The translations under genes and the position numbers were made by a program. The notes under the pieces are model-generated. The model had not been told where the DNA came from, did not search any database, and was given only the letters and a program-made list of their open reading frames with translations. A stretch of 6,788 nt of DNA from NCBI GenBank assembly GCA_027067015.1, contig JAMOMS010000247.1, positions 1-6,788 on the forward strand, read 5' to 3'. Below are positions 6,314 through 6,788 of this stretch, one piece after another (position 1 is the first letter of the stretch; each line of letters begins with the position of its first letter). This DNA comes from Campylobacterales bacterium (GTDB lineage: Bacteria > Campylobacterota > Campylobacteria > Campylobacterales > Hydrogenimonadaceae).

Positions 6314-6788
6314 ATGATACGCAAAACGGCATGGGTTTTGGCGGCTTTGGCGGCTTTGGGTGTGGCCTCACACGCCTGCACCAGGGTCTTGCATGTGACG
6401 CAGGACGGCAAATATGTGCTCACCGGGCGCAGTATGGACTGGTATGTGCGCTACCCCACCTCTTTTTGGAAGTTTCCCCGGGGCATGACGCGAAGCGGTT
6501 TGACAAAGCAAAATCCCCTCACATGGGTCTCAAAGTACGGCAGTGTGGCCGTGGTGCAGACGGCCGACGGCCAGAGCGCCACGGCTGATGGCATGAACGA
6601 AAAGGGGCTGGTAGCCAACCTTTTGTACCTGAGCGAAACGGAGTATCCCAAGCGTGATTCCAACATCAAGGGGCTGGCCTCTTCAGTCTATCTGCAATAC
6701 CTGCTGGACAACTTCGCCACGGTCGCCGAGGCGGTCAAAGCGATTGAGAAGGGCGATTTTCAGATTGTCCCCGTGCCCATTCCCAACA
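6314..6788 (+). CDS. Exported linear amide C-N hydrolase (choloylglycine hydrolase / penicillin V acylase family), C-terminus cut by window edge
   Basis: The frame is open from ATG 6314 to the right edge (158 complete codons, about half of a typical 330-residue family member). AAAGGAAG lies six or so bases before the ATG. Residues 1-21 (MIRKTAWVLAALAALGVASHA) are a Sec signal peptide. Cleavage after SHA would expose C22, in ACTRVLH, as the N-terminal residue, which is the nucleophile in this Ntn-hydrolase family. Further family marks are GRSMDW (R39, D42) and GMNEKGLVANLLYL (93-106, with N95 and N102). The enzymes hydrolyse linear amides: conjugated bile salts, penicillin V, or, in several Gram-negative members, acyl-homoserine lactones. 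The substrate here cannot be told from the fragment. The location should be periplasmic. The gene is divergent from the unknown exported protein. Confidence 0.88.
   Translation, partial: MIRKTAWVLAALAALGVASHACTRVLHVTQDGKYVLTGRSMDWYVRYPTSFWKFPRGMTRSGLTKQNPLTWVSKYGSVAVVQTADGQSATADGMNEKGLVANLLYLSETEYPKRDSNIKGLASSVYLQYLLDNFATVAEAVKAIEKGDFQIVPVPIPN

Noticed and set aside
6331..6361. Short tandem repeat of GGCGGCTTT units
   Set aside because: It only encodes the Ala-Leu-rich core of the amidase signal peptide.
5590..6423. Longer 277-residue form of the unknown exported protein
   Set aside because: The first 67 residues overlap the divergent gene's coding start, hide a clear signal peptide, and lack the strong AAAGGAG seen before 6222.

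Overview
The window looks like the chromosome of a Gram-negative bacterium with moderately high GC. Several proteins carry Sec signal peptides and none has a Gram-positive anchoring signal. The gene set (exonuclease-helicase fusion, exported MsrAB, PhnA-type protein, choloylglycine-hydrolase-type amidase) and the weak -35 / strong -10 promoter style would suit a higher-GC member of the Campylobacterota (Epsilonproteobacteria). That placement is an inference from overall impression, not from a marker gene.

Layout: six of the seven genes lie on the minus strand, so transcription there runs from high to low coordinates. At the right edge a plus-strand gene (6314 to the window end) starts an exported Ntn-hydrolase of the choloylglycine hydrolase / penicillin V acylase family. 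Divergent from it, across 91 bp, is a small exported protein of unknown function (6222-5590) that ends in an intrinsic terminator. Just beyond the terminator a sigma70-like promoter starts a compact cluster: cytoplasmic msrA (5508-5002); exported msrAB fusion (5005-4010, GTG start overlapping the msrA stop); yjdM/phnA-like zinc-ribbon gene (3985-3638, with its own perfect TATAAT over the msrAB stop); a cysteine-rich exported SH3-like protein (3597-2605); and a RecQ-like helicase with an N-terminal DnaQ-type exonuclease (2587 to beyond the left edge). Gaps within the cluster are between -4 and about 40 bp, so read-through along the whole set is possible.

How the genes work together: msrA and msrAB form a methionine sulfoxide repair module in two compartments. 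The first MsrA has no signal peptide and should act in the cytoplasm. The MsrAB fusion has a signal peptide and should act in the periplasm on both sulfoxide diastereomers. A strong Shine-Dalgarno sequence and ATG lie inside msrAB exactly at the start of the MsrB domain, which could yield a signal-less cytoplasmic MsrB and complete the cytoplasmic pair. The downstream genes have no obvious link to methionine repair.

The most unusual items are the internal start in msrAB, the exonuclease-RecQ fusion with deviating motifs, and two exported proteins without recognised function. I saw no tRNA, rRNA, CRISPR, insertion sequence or phage feature. No stretch over 300 bases lacks a gene.
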